From a virus: 64,000 nt of DNA. Of this stretch, positions 15,245 to 23,489 are shown one piece after another (within the stretch, counting starts at the first letter, position 1; each line of letters begins with the position of its first letter). Below the pieces are notes generated by a model. The model saw only the letters and a list, made by a program, of their open reading frames with translations, was not told the origin of the DNA and ran no database searches. The stretch spans positions 1 through 64,000 of the IMG/VR virus record IMGVR_UViG_3300007512_002660. One strand, given 5' to 3'. A program made the position numbers and the translations under genes.

Positions 15245-15586
15245 GTGAAAATCACACGCAGACAACTAAAGAGAATCATTAAGGAGGAACTGGATTTACT
15301 AAATGAAGGGCAGTCTCTTGGACTTACAGTTCGTCAAGACTTAGAAGACTTTGACCAGCTGGGAGATCCCAGTAGGGACGTTTTCTCAAATGCTCACTCC
15401 GAGATGTCAGAGCTTATTTGTGATCTTCAGAGTAAAAACGATGAAGCCGGATTAAAAGATGTCAGGTCCGACTGGGAACATACTATCAATACACACCATA
15501 ACAGGGGAGCCGGTGAGCTTAGTGATGCAACAAGACAAGCAGCACACGAAGCACTTGATATCCTCTTTTCTACGCAGTGCGGATAA
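15245..15586 (+). CDS. Tagged protein, predicted capsid cargo
   Basis: The GTG start gives MKITRRQLKRIIKEELDLLNEGQS, with a predicted cut after LNE (residue 21). The remaining 92 aa are mainly helical, with several His (NTHHNRG). The function is unknown. Confidence 0.8.
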   Translation: MKITRRQLKRIIKEELDLLNEGQSLGLTVRQDLEDFDQLGDPSRDVFSNAHSEMSELICDLQSKNDEAGLKDVRSDWEHTINTHHNRGAGELSDATRQAAHEALDILFSTQCG

Positions 15587-15598
15587 AAGGAGACTAAA

Positions 15599-16303
15599 AT
15601 GAAAATCACACGCAAACAATTAAGACAGATTATTGAGGAGACGGCGGGTCCCGAAGGGGCTGATGATTTTGCAATACCCCAGCTTTCAGCCCATGATTTA
15701 AAGCTTAGGGCAAGTACAGACCATGTTCTCGATCTTCGTCGTAAGATGCAAAACGTGAAATGGATGAGTCCAGAGTGGAAACGGATGCATGATGAGGTAA
15801 AAGAAATACAAGCTTCATACACAGATGTTGAGACAACCGCTACACACCCACTTGATGTGGATGGCGATGGTAAGTTGACAATATCTGAAATGAAAATCAC
15901 ACGTGGACAATTAAGACAAATCATCAAAGAGGAAAGATCCAAACTTCTCTCAGAAGGTGTCACTAGCGAAGCAGCAAGAATAGGAAGAGAGTTGAACAAC
16001 ATACCAAGTCAGGCAATGCGCGCTGTTGGCGGTGATTTTTCAAAGCTTAATGACGCAGTTAATAAAGCTCAAGAAAAAATATTTGTTGACATCTTTCTGT
16101 CATACATGGATCAGAATCTTGCAAAGATGGATCAGCGGTATGGTCTCTCACCGGGTCAAGCGCATGACGTTGCAGACAGGGCAAGGGCTAGATATCAGGA
16201 TATGCTTAGCAATATGGGAGCCATCTCTACAGAGATTGGAGAGGCGATCAAGCCATTCATGAGGCTACTTGGGAAGTATTCTGAGGACATGGAGTTGGGA
16301 TAG
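15599..16303 (+). CDS. Tagged protein with an internal EF-hand plus second tag
   Basis: N-terminal tag MKITRKQLRQIIEE. At residues 83-97 comes HPLDVDGDGKLTISE, a 12-residue EF-hand loop, followed at residue 98 by a complete second tag (MKITRGQLRQIIKEER..LLSEG). No ribosome-binding site precedes the inner ATG at 15890, so I read one fused polypeptide that could be cut at ISE and again at LSE. The same linker plus tag occurs at the end of the 26518 gene. Confidence 0.8.
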   Translation: MKITRKQLRQIIEETAGPEGADDFAIPQLSAHDLKLRASTDHVLDLRRKMQNVKWMSPEWKRMHDEVKEIQASYTDVETTATHPLDVDGDGKLTISEMKITRGQLRQIIKEERSKLLSEGVTSEAARIGRELNNIPSQAMRAVGGDFSKLNDAVNKAQEKIFVDIFLSYMDQNLAKMDQRYGLSPGQAHDVADRARARYQDMLSNMGAISTEIGEAIKPFMRLLGKYSEDMELG

Positions 16304-16304
16304 A

Positions 16305-16685
16305 ATGAAAATCACACGCAGACAATTAAGACAGATCATACAAGAAGAGCTGGGAAGACTTAATGAAGGTCCTAAACCAGAAGGGTACATAAAAACTGTT
16401 AATGTCGGAAAAGATGGAAAAACAATAGATGACGTTCGTAATGGCTTAAAAAATCCAGCCTACGTCGACAGACTATTCATCCACGCGACATCTAAGCGCC
16501 CATCAGGACAATTCTTTATTGCTTCGCTAGAGTCGCTGGGCGGCATAGAACATCATCACAGCCAGGAAGGAAAGGATGAGCTCAAGAAACTTGCTAAAGA
16601 GAAGGGCCTCGCCGGCAAGATCATGCACCTTGACAGTGTTCTTATTGATGGAAAACCATCAGTAGTAGTAATTGAGTTATTGTAG
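16305..16685 (+). CDS. Tagged protein, predicted capsid cargo
   Basis: ATG 16305 was chosen because it starts the tag MKITRRQLRQIIQEELGRLNEGPK, with a cut predicted after LNE. The body has YIKTVNVGKDGKTIDDVRNGL and IEHHHSQEGKDELKKLAKEKGL, a compact alpha/beta domain of about 100 aa, not recognised. Confidence 0.8.
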   Translation: MKITRRQLRQIIQEELGRLNEGPKPEGYIKTVNVGKDGKTIDDVRNGLKNPAYVDRLFIHATSKRPSGQFFIASLESLGGIEHHHSQEGKDELKKLAKEKGLAGKIMHLDSVLIDGKPSVVVIELL

Positions 16686-16693
16686 GATAAAAA

Positions 16694-17650
16694 ATGAAAA
16701 TCACACGCAAACATTTAATAAGGATAATCAAGGAAGAGCTTCTAAGAGAGCAGTATCAACCTCATGAGCCCGGGATTAGAACTGATGAAGACGGTCTAGC
16801 CAGGTCTTACGGAAGAAGGGTTGCTGACAACGTTTATATGCATGATAATGTGGACAGAGACGGAAGTAAATATTTCGAAAGCCCCGGTGCGATGACCGGT
16901 GTGCCAGACGCTGTGCTTATCCTTACGGGATCCGGCACAGAAAGAATAAGGCCTGAGCCCACGCCTAAGCCTGAGCCCATGCCCGAGCCGGCATCTGATC
17001 CGTCGCCCACACCTGAGCCTGAACCTGAGACTCAGACCCAATACCAGCCTCGGTCATGGACCGACGACGAATCCGTTACTAAGAGCTCTATTAAGTCTCG
17101 ATGGTTTCCAAAGTTCGCCAAAACTGATACAACTTCATCACCAAACGGAAGCTATGTAGATCTCGTTGATAATGATGGTGACGGGCCATGGTACGTCACA
17201 CCTGGAATGGGAGGATTAGATCAGAGTCACTTCGACAGAGATGGATGGGTCTGGTGGAAGATGACCAAGAAGGGAATATATTACACACCCAAAAAGCCAG
17301 GAGGAAGAGTTGGAGACTGGGATGACAGCGGAGATTCAGATATTGCATATGCCCCTATGGAAATTAGTGCTGATCTACCTGGGGGATACAGTATCAAAAA
17401 TTTTAACCTTGATAACATGTTCTATAGATTTGGCGGGAAGACCGGACTTGGCTTAGAGGGTGATATCAATCTCGTCGGATCGGGCCTTCGACCGGACGTC
17501 AGTAGGTCTAATAGGCAAATGAATCAGCTTACTGACTGGGGTACCTTGCGGACATTTCTTAGCAGACTCTTTAGAACCGGTTCATCATCATTGACATTAA
17601 ATATTGACACAACTATAGGGGACGTCCCCATAACTCTTTCAGTAGGATAG
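16694..17650 (+). CDS. Tagged protein with Pro-Glu linker
   Basis: Tag MKITRKHLIRIIKEELLREQYQPHEP, with a predicted cut after LRE; the LREQ[YH]QPR phrase recurs in many tagged proteins. Residues about 95-118 form a PEP-rich extended linker (PTPKPEPMPEPASD). The C-terminal segment ends GDVPITLSVG, matching GDVTITLSVA of the 21000 gene, so the two share a paralogous domain. The role is unknown; the architecture suggests a two-domain virion protein. Confidence 0.8.
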   Translation: MKITRKHLIRIIKEELLREQYQPHEPGIRTDEDGLARSYGRRVADNVYMHDNVDRDGSKYFESPGAMTGVPDAVLILTGSGTERIRPEPTPKPEPMPEPASDPSPTPEPEPETQTQYQPRSWTDDESVTKSSIKSRWFPKFAKTDTTSSPNGSYVDLVDNDGDGPWYVTPGMGGLDQSHFDRDGWVWWKMTKKGIYYTPKKPGGRVGDWDDSGDSDIAYAPMEISADLPGGYSIKNFNLDNMFYRFGGKTGLGLEGDINLVGSGLRPDVSRSNRQMNQLTDWGTLRTFLSRLFRTGSSSLTLNIDTTIGDVPITLSVG

Positions 17651-17654
17651 ATAG

Positions 17655-18194
17655 ATGAAAATCACTCGTAGACATCTAAGACAGATTATCAGAGAAGAAT
17701 TAATTAGAGAGGCAGATCCGGATACCGATGCTGATGATGCAGCTGAGCTGAGAGATATTGCAGATGATCTTGAAACACAAAGCTTGGACCCGGTCGTCGA
17801 TAGCTGGATTAAATTTGTTGATAGAAACTCTGATATAAAGGACACTCTGCTTTCCGCGTGGGAAAAGATGACTACAGGTACCTCTGATCCCTGGGAGGTA
17901 GCTAGTGAAGTCGGCGAGGCTATTGGCCTCCCGTGGATCGAAAAGGGCCAGTTCTATTTGCCTGACAGGGGTAGTAAAGAAGAGGGTCTGTCTAGCGTTC
18001 GAACGGGAGTTTTATGGCATGCAAAGAAGATGAGACCTGGGAAGAAGTATCTCAATAGAGGTGAGATTGAACAAGAGCTTGAGAGGCGAAAATCTGATCG
18101 AGACACAGCCAGATCAGCAATGAAACCTGCGCCCTTAAGTAAAAAACCCTATGGGGGCGGTTCTCGTTATAGACCCTGGGGTCGGTCAACCTAA
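17655..18194 (+). CDS. Tagged protein with Asp-rich motif
   Basis: Tag MKITRRHLRQIIREELIREADPD, with a predicted cut after IRE. DPDTDADDAAELRDIADDLE follows, a phrase shared with the 18785 gene (second copy at its residue about 445). Near the C-terminus IEQELERRKSD is encoded by a 36 nt stretch identical to one in the 22958 gene. The function is unknown. Confidence 0.8.
   Translation: MKITRRHLRQIIREELIREADPDTDADDAAELRDIADDLETQSLDPVVDSWIKFVDRNSDIKDTLLSAWEKMTTGTSDPWEVASEVGEAIGLPWIEKGQFYLPDRGSKEEGLSSVRTGVLWHAKKMRPGKKYLNRGEIEQELERRKSDRDTARSAMKPAPLSKKPYGGGSRYRPWGRST
18064..18099 (+). repeat. 36 nt direct repeat, copy 1
   Basis: This 36 nt stretch starting AGATTGAACAAGAGC is identical to 23019-23054. 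It encodes IEQELERRKSD in frame in both genes and indicates recent exchange between cargo genes. Confidence 0.9.
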
Positions 18195-18203
18195 GCAAGA
18201 AAG

Positions 18204-18362
18204 ATGAATCTTACACCAGCCCAACTAAGAGAGATAGTCATTCTTACTTTAAAAGGCAAGACTGAAGAGAGAGATCAGTTTATAAGAGAGCTTAGAAAAA
18301 GATTTGAACATTCACAAAAATATCTAAATGAGAAAACAAGAAAGAAAAAATATGTAAAATAG
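18204..18362 (+). CDS. Short tag-like basic helical protein
   Basis: The 52 aa protein starts MNLTPAQLREIVILTLKGKT, a variant of the tag, and continues as a charged helix ending KTRKKKYVK. AAGAAAG precedes the ATG. It lies between a cargo gene and the thioesterase gene with 7 nt to the latter. The function is unknown. Confidence 0.6.
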   Translation: MNLTPAQLREIVILTLKGKTEERDQFIRELRKRFEHSQKYLNEKTRKKKYVK

Positions 18363-18369
18363 GATTGCA

Positions 18370-18762
18370 ATGGAACTTATCTCGACACATTTTTGTAAAG
18401 CTGCGAACGTTGGATATCATGGAAATCTTTTTGGAGGAACTATGCTCGGATGGCTTGATGAAGCCGGAGCGATATTTGCGTGTGAGGCATGTGACACTCC
18501 GAGAATGGTGACAAAAAAAATCACTGAGGTTGTATTCAATAAGCCAGTTCGACCAGGACAAATTATAAAAATATACGGTGAAGTGGTGGGGGTTGGAAAC
18601 AGGTCGATTACAGTTAGGCTAGAAGCCAGACGACACAGCGTGTACAATGGCTCTCAGCGCACTGTCCTGACTACAGATATGACTTTTGTAAGAATTGACG
18701 GTGACGGTGAGCCTATTCCTATTAGTGATAAAGTAAAATCTAAATATAGTGATTTATCGTAA
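18370..18762 (+). CDS. Acyl-CoA thioesterase, hotdog fold (YciA/ACOT-like)
   Basis: The 130 aa protein has the hallmark central helix region GNLFGGTMLGWLDEAGAIFA (about residues 18-37), where the Asp is the catalytic acid in this group, then VVFNKPVRPGQIIKIYGEVVGVGNRSITVRLEA, typical of hotdog beta strands. YciA/ACOT-type enzymes hydrolyse acyl-CoA. It carries no tag, unlike its neighbours, so it probably acts in the host cytoplasm as a metabolic gene, perhaps altering lipid supply for assembly or lysis. Confidence 0.88.
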   Translation: MELISTHFCKAANVGYHGNLFGGTMLGWLDEAGAIFACEACDTPRMVTKKITEVVFNKPVRPGQIIKIYGEVVGVGNRSITVRLEARRHSVYNGSQRTVLTTDMTFVRIDGDGEPIPISDKVKSKYSDLS

Positions 18763-18770
18763 TATTTATC
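18762..18770 (+). promoter_or_regulatory. Candidate late promoter element
   Basis: ATATTTATC, 14 nt before the cargo gene start at 18785, followed by ACAGGGA as ribosome-binding site. Confidence 0.4.
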
Positions 18771-18784
18771 TACAGGGACAATTG

Positions 18785-20551
18785 ATGAATCTAAAACTTT
18801 TAAGAAACATTATTAAGGAAGAAATGCTTCGTGAGCAAACTCCGAGAGAGAGGAAGCCCACGAGCTGGTGGCTAAGGCAAGAAGTTCCTGAGACTCCTGC
18901 CTCCTCAGACACTCCCTGGCGGGCACTCTCTGACGATAGCTTTCCTATGCTTACTAAAATATCTACGGGTAGCAGCAATGAGCTAATTAGATCTGGTGCG
19001 AGTAGTGAAAGCATTACTGAGTTGCAGAAAGCGCTAGTATCTCTTGGGTTTGATATTGGTAGATCTGGACCTAACAGCGACGGTGTCGACGGGAAGTGGG
19101 GCCGGAAAACCAGAAATGCTCTAATTGATTTTCAGACTGAGATGGTTGCGGACCACCCTGAGACATACACCACCGACGATATTGACGGTGTCGCAGGAGA
19201 AAAAACAGCCGCTGTCCTGCTAACATCACTCCTAGATGTACCCCCATATGATTCAGCCTCTCCAGAACCTGGGCCTGAAGATGATGATATCAGTCTTGAC
19301 CTTGACTCTATTCAGAATCTTGGGAGAGTGCTGACTCCCGAAGAAGTTCCGCTGGAGCAGGTCGGTGATCAGGAGCCGTTTAGAATGGATACATCAGATG
19401 AGCCAGACGATTGGGATGAGGATCTTGCTGATGACTGGGAACATCTTCAGAATAGAACAAAAGGTTTTATTTCTGCAATGCCCGCTACTATCGCCTCAAT
19501 GGGACATGCTAGAAATGTGGACGACGCAAAAGATCAGTCTGAGGACATCCTGGGTAGCGCATATAGAGATGCCTGGGACCAATCTGTAGCTGTTTATAAC
19601 TTCCCATATTTGTGGGATCTTAGAGTTAGAAGACAAAACCCAGAACTTCAACCGGGAGATTATTACAAGTTCGGACAAGCCGAGGATGAGGGAAGACTGG
19701 AGATGATGCAGCAAGCTCTCAGAGATCTGGGTGCCAGCGGTGACACTAAAGGTGTATACAACAATACATCTTCAAGCCAATATATACAGGTGTTTGACGA
19801 TTGGGAAGCTTTGACTGGAGGTGATCTCGATAATCATCGAAACAATCGACAAGCAGCCTATCGACTTCTTTATGATAGGATTCACGATACCTATGCTAAC
19901 GGACACGGAGACGGCAAAGCAATTGATGTACCCCTTTTTCGAGGTGCAAGAGACGTTCTAGATAAGGCAGAGCAAATTGCTGGCGTTAATCACAAGACGC
20001 ACAAAGAAGCCGACCACTGGCACGTAACAATTTCTGAAAATGAGGATTTAAAAATGGAAAAAGAAAAAAGAAAAATGACACTCCTGGAAAGAAACATTCA
20101 GGCATTTCTTGTGGAGTCAGACCCAGATACGGATGCTGATGATTCCGATGAGCTTAGAGATATTGCAGATGACCTTGAAGGATCTAAAAGTTACTCTATG
20201 TCTGCACAGTTGCAAGACGTTATGGGGCCCGATGAGCTTGAGGCATACGGGGCGAGTTACGATGAAGGAGGAGATCCTACAGATGATGACCCGCGAAACG
20301 ACCTGGCAGATAACCTTAATAACGCTGTATACGCTGCAAAAGTTTCCAAAATGGATCTAAAGAATATAATTGATGTTCTTGCTGAAATTCTTGTTACGTC
20401 ACAGGGATATGATGAAGTTGCTGTTCTTGACGCATTTAGTAGTTATGTCAGAGCTGCAGACGAGGGTGCCCACAGGTGGATGATGAGGGAAAGAAGACTA
20501 TTTGAAGCTTCACGAGGAAGATGGCAGAAACTTTCTGGTCTCACAGAGTAG
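18785..20551 (+). CDS. Tagged peptidoglycan-binding plus M15-like peptidase
   Basis: ATG 18785 gives the tag MNLKLLRNIIKEEMLREQTPRE, with a cut predicted after LRE. Residues about 62-140 form a PGBD1 peptidoglycan-binding domain (ITELQKALVSLGF, DGVDGKWGRKTRNALIDFQ, DGVAGEKT). Residues about 370-420 carry M15-type motifs: HGDGKAID (H-x2-G-x-A-x-D) and ADHWHV. A third region begins at about residue 435 with a degenerate second tag (MTLLERNIQAFLVES) and the DPDTDADDS phrase. The layout suggests a virion-carried wall hydrolase with an appended cargo unit. Confidence 0.85.
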   Translation: MNLKLLRNIIKEEMLREQTPRERKPTSWWLRQEVPETPASSDTPWRALSDDSFPMLTKISTGSSNELIRSGASSESITELQKALVSLGFDIGRSGPNSDGVDGKWGRKTRNALIDFQTEMVADHPETYTTDDIDGVAGEKTAAVLLTSLLDVPPYDSASPEPGPEDDDISLDLDSIQNLGRVLTPEEVPLEQVGDQEPFRMDTSDEPDDWDEDLADDWEHLQNRTKGFISAMPATIASMGHARNVDDAKDQSEDILGSAYRDAWDQSVAVYNFPYLWDLRVRRQNPELQPGDYYKFGQAEDEGRLEMMQQALRDLGASGDTKGVYNNTSSSQYIQVFDDWEALTGGDLDNHRNNRQAAYRLLYDRIHDTYANGHGDGKAIDVPLFRGARDVLDKAEQIAGVNHKTHKEADHWHVTISENEDLKMEKEKRKMTLLERNIQAFLVESDPDTDADDSDELRDIADDLEGSKSYSMSAQLQDVMGPDELEAYGASYDEGGDPTDDDPRNDLADNLNNAVYAAKVSKMDLKNIIDVLAEILVTSQGYDEVAVLDAFSSYVRAADEGAHRWMMRERRLFEASRGRWQKLSGLTE

Positions 20552-20562
20552 GGAGAGAGTTT

Positions 20563-20982
20563 ATGAAAATTTCCGAGAAAAATCTTAGAAAGCTGGTTTT
20601 ATTGGAAATCCTAAAAGAACAGTATCAGCCCCGGGACGACGACCCCGAAGAAAGCCCTGAAAGCCCTGAAGGATCAGAAGAAAATGAATCCTACCAGGTT
20701 AATAAAAGAGTTGAGAAGGCAATAAAAAAAGCTTCTACTTCCACCTTTAGGAATAGAAAATTTCGATCTCTTCTTAATAAGTTGCAGACCGTTACGGTTC
20801 CTCTTTACGGCAACAAGACGATAGATTTTAAGCTAGACCCGAAGCAGCCGACCAGCCTTCATTTTACTATTAAGAATATTGTAACAAGCCCAAAACTCCA
20901 AAATATCAACCTAACAGGAAAGGTAGATGATCTGATGAAACGTGATCCCAAGGTTTCATTGAGAATCTCTGGACGATTTTAG
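20563..20982 (+). CDS. Tagged protein, predicted capsid cargo
   Basis: ATG 20563 follows GGGAGAGAG and gives MKISEKNLRKLVLLEILKEQYQPRD, with a cut predicted after LKE. A short acidic region (DDDPEESPESPEGSEE) precedes a basic domain with KTIDFKLDPKQPTSLHFTIK. The function is unknown. Confidence 0.8.
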   Translation: MKISEKNLRKLVLLEILKEQYQPRDDDPEESPESPEGSEENESYQVNKRVEKAIKKASTSTFRNRKFRSLLNKLQTVTVPLYGNKTIDFKLDPKQPTSLHFTIKNIVTSPKLQNINLTGKVDDLMKRDPKVSLRISGRF

Positions 20983-20999
20983 CACAAGGAAAATTTACT

Positions 21000-21578
21000 A
21001 TGAAAGTCACACGCAAACAATTAAGAAATCTTGTCAGGAAGACCCTCAAGTCTGATCTGAGAGAGCAGTATGAACCCAGAGAGCCTAGTCTTCCGAATCC
21101 GGAAGATCATGACTTTACAGGTCCGATCGGAGATGGAAATATTCTCAGGAAGTGGATCTGCATGAGCGGAATCCCTGGGGGTGAGGGAGAGGAACAATGG
21201 GGGTGGATGCGAATTCAACCTAACAAGAAAATTAAATTTGGAAATTGGGGTGATCAAAGTGTAGTCTCGATTTCCCAACTCGAGATAGAATCTAGGGTTG
21301 ATAAGTCTTTTAACGAGGATGAGATTAGGGTTTATGGATTTAAGAGGGGTCGGAACGGTAAGCTCTACGTTTCTGGAGAAGTCAACATGGGTCGACTTCT
21401 TGGAGGCTGGCAGGGTGTAGAGCCCGGAACCTGGAAAAGGGTTGATGCTCCCGATGCGAATTCTGTGATTAGAAGCATACTCACCCAATTATACCGACAT
21501 GAGGAAGCTTCTGTTGAACTCGAAAGACACGATGTTCCTGTGGTAGGGGATGTCACAATAACACTTTCTGTGGCATAA
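21000..21578 (+). CDS. Tagged protein, paralogue of the 16694 gene C-terminus
   Basis: Tag MKVTRKQLRNLVRKTLKSDLREQYEPRE, with a cut predicted after LRE. The C-terminus GDVTITLSVA and the preceding segment (IRSILTQLYRHEEASVELE) match the 16694 gene product, which lacks the central region seen here. The central part has WICMSGIPGGEGEEQWGWM. The function is unknown. Confidence 0.8.
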   Translation: MKVTRKQLRNLVRKTLKSDLREQYEPREPSLPNPEDHDFTGPIGDGNILRKWICMSGIPGGEGEEQWGWMRIQPNKKIKFGNWGDQSVVSISQLEIESRVDKSFNEDEIRVYGFKRGRNGKLYVSGEVNMGRLLGGWQGVEPGTWKRVDAPDANSVIRSILTQLYRHEEASVELERHDVPVVGDVTITLSVA

Positions 21579-21614
21579 TTTAAAAGAGTCTTCTGATAAT
21601 AAATGAGCAGCATA

Positions 21615-21623
21615 ATATTTAAT
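21615..21623 (+). promoter_or_regulatory. Candidate late promoter element
   Basis: ATATTTAAT followed by AAATGATCAG, in a non-coding gap before the tagged gene at 21656. It is near-identical to the element at 13659. Confidence 0.5.
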
Positions 21624-21655
21624 AAATGATCAGTGAATTAGGGAGCTTTTGATTG

Positions 21656-21976
21656 ATGAAAATATCAAAAAAATATCTTAGAAGACTCATCAAGGAAGAG
21701 CTCACACACCTATCAGAGGGAGTCGTACGTCTTAGATTTCTCCACAAACAGAAGATTGATGACTATGTGTGGCGGGCAACCTCCGATAGCGGCGGCGGTG
21801 GCCAGCATGAAATCACAACACCTGATGGTGAAGAATGGGTGAAGGAGGACAGTGAGCTCGTAAAGGTTCACCGCAGCGGTGATTATAATCCAGCGGATGA
21901 CATAGATGAGATCCACGCTGCCATGAAGAGTCACCGTGACACAGGCGAGTTTCCTGAGGGATGGACTAAACGATGA
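21656..21976 (+). CDS. Tagged protein, predicted capsid cargo
   Basis: Tag MKISKKYLRRLIKEELTHLSEGVV, with a cut predicted after LSE. The remaining 84 aa include WRATSDSGGGGQHEITTPDGEEW, a possible small beta domain. ATG 21656 was chosen over TTG 21653. The stop overlaps the next start (ATGA). Confidence 0.8.
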   Translation: MKISKKYLRRLIKEELTHLSEGVVRLRFLHKQKIDDYVWRATSDSGGGGQHEITTPDGEEWVKEDSELVKVHRSGDYNPADDIDEIHAAMKSHRDTGEFPEGWTKR

Positions 21977-22338
21977 AGATAACACGTAGACAATTAAGAA
22001 GAATCATACTTGAGGAGAAGCAGAGGTTGATGCTTGAGTCTAGCGCTGGTGAGAAAAGACAGTCAGAGATGCGCCAGTTTGCAGAGAGCAGAGGCGGAGC
22101 TAGAGTCAGGAGTGAGGGCAACAAGATTAAAGCATCTTCCGAGGCGATTCAGCGACTGGCAACAGAGCAGACCGGTCTCATGAGGGACACACTCTATAGG
22201 ATGTCTGAGTTTGTTAGGAAGGTCGGTGAGTCATATGGAAGCATCGGCTTGCTAGATGAGGGTGGTTCGGTCGGAGACACCCTGCCATCGATCAAAGAGC
22301 TGAAAGCCTTAGCGAAGTCAATGAAAAAACTTGAATAG
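21973..22338 (+). CDS. Tagged helical protein, predicted capsid cargo
   Basis: Tag MKITRRQLRRIILEEKQRLMLESS, with a cut predicted after MLE. The rest is charged and helical (AIQRLATEQTGLMRDTLYRM). The function is unknown. Confidence 0.8.
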   Translation: MKITRRQLRRIILEEKQRLMLESSAGEKRQSEMRQFAESRGGARVRSEGNKIKASSEAIQRLATEQTGLMRDTLYRMSEFVRKVGESYGSIGLLDEGGSVGDTLPSIKELKALAKSMKKLE

Positions 22339-22346
22339 GAAGCATC

Positions 22347-22961
22347 ATGAAAATAACACGCAGACAATTAAGACAGATTATTAAAGAAGAGATGAATAGG
22401 TCACTTCTGAAAGAAGGCGAAAGCGCACGGATGGCAGCCCGTGCACTGAACCGCTCTCGGGTAGGTACAGCATACTGGCAAAGTAGTGGCCTAAACTATA
22501 GTGGAAATCCTGCCTTTAGAATGATGCCGCCTGCTCACATTGCTCTCGCAGTCGCTGCCGGGGTTGTGTCTGCTGCTGTAGCTACAGAGGTGATGAGAGC
22601 TGCCGGGATGCTTCCGACCGCGTCAGGTGAAGCTCTAACAATATATGATATCGGAAAGATAGATCCTTTCTATAGCGCGCCTGACGTTAAAAAGAGTGCT
22701 GAATGGCAGATATGTCTCGCAGATGCTCGGACTCACGCAAGGAGTGTTGGGAAAGTTTGTGTCTGGGTGAAGGGAAACATCGGTGAAGAGAAGGTTTATG
22801 TCATACATCCTGATGGAAATCTAACAAGTGGGGACAGAGATCAGAACGTGATGACTGTGAGTGAGAATGGAAGATTTGCCCGTGACGGCAGGCTTTTCTA
22901 TGAGAGAAGTTGTTCTATATGTGATGATGCAGCAGAGGTTAGAAGCAGATGTCATCGATGA
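22347..22961 (+). CDS. Tagged protein with a hydrophobic segment
   Basis: Tag MKITRRQLRQIIKEEMNRSLLKEGES, with a cut predicted after LKE. Residues about 70-92 are hydrophobic (IALAVAAGVVSAAVATEVM), a possible membrane helix. The C-terminal domain contains several Cys (WQICLADAR, GKVCVWVKG, CSICDDAAEVRSRC). A membrane-active cargo released at entry is possible. Confidence 0.78.
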   Translation: MKITRRQLRQIIKEEMNRSLLKEGESARMAARALNRSRVGTAYWQSSGLNYSGNPAFRMMPPAHIALAVAAGVVSAAVATEVMRAAGMLPTASGEALTIYDIGKIDPFYSAPDVKKSAEWQICLADARTHARSVGKVCVWVKGNIGEEKVYVIHPDGNLTSGDRDQNVMTVSENGRFARDGRLFYERSCSICDDAAEVRSRCHR

Positions 22962-23185
22962 AAATCACCCGCAGACAACTAAGACAGATAATCAGGGAGC
23001 AAGCGGGGGAGCAATCTAAGATTGAACAAGAGCTTGAGAGGCGAAAATCTGATCAAGTACTCACTTCAGTGTCTGATCTTATGGATCAGTTCATTAGGGC
23101 TCAGAATGCTCCGGCGCTACTTGGGGTTTTAGAAAGATTGCAGAGCCTGATTGGCCATTATTCTGAAGCGGAGATACTACAATGA
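22958..23185 (+). CDS. Tagged small helical protein
   Basis: ATG 22958 overlaps the previous stop and gives MKITRRQLRQIIREQAGEQ (ATG 22949 would add three residues). IEQELERRKSD is encoded by the second copy of the 36 nt repeat. The 75 aa product is mostly helical. Confidence 0.75.
   Translation: MKITRRQLRQIIREQAGEQSKIEQELERRKSDQVLTSVSDLMDQFIRAQNAPALLGVLERLQSLIGHYSEAEILQ
23019..23054 (+). repeat. 36 nt direct repeat, copy 2
   Basis: Identical to 18064-18099 and in the same reading frame. Confidence 0.9.
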
Positions 23186-23388
23186 AGATCACGCGAGAAC
23201 AACTAAGGCGAATGATTTTAGAAAGCTGGGGTGAGGCATCCAGACCCGCAACACCCGAGGAGGCTGAATATTTTGAAAGGTTGCAGAATATTCAAAGATC
23301 AAGACAGCCTGGCCAAACTGTGGAACAAAGAATGGAAAAGCTTGAAGCGAAGGTTGATGCTATCCTAGATATGATAGGAGAGCTATAG
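23182..23388 (+). CDS. Tagged small coiled-coil protein
   Basis: Tag MKITREQLRRMILESWGE, with a possible cut after ILE. The C-terminus VEQRMEKLEAKVDAILDMI is a coiled coil. It overlaps its neighbours by 4 nt upstream and 1 nt downstream. Confidence 0.75.
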   Translation: MKITREQLRRMILESWGEASRPATPEEAEYFERLQNIQRSRQPGQTVEQRMEKLEAKVDAILDMIGEL

Positions 23389-23489
23389 TGAAAACAGATT
23401 TGGACAAAGCTCTGGAGAGTTTATCACCAGAAGAGCTAGCAGAGTATGAAGAGATCATAGAGCTCTGGATCACATACGGAGGGGATTAG
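23388..23489 (+). CDS. Mini-protein of 33 aa
   Basis: GTG 23388 shares the G of the previous TAG, and the stop touches the next ATG. The product VKTDLDKALESLSPEELAEY...WITYGGD is an acidic helix. The tight packing and GATAGGAGAG site support translation. The function is unknown. Confidence 0.6.
   Translation: MKTDLDKALESLSPEELAEYEEIIELWITYGGD

Noticed and set aside
23388-23489. Dismissing the 33 aa frame as noise
   Set aside because: I kept it as a gene, because it fills the gap exactly, sharing bases with the upstream stop and touching the next ATG.
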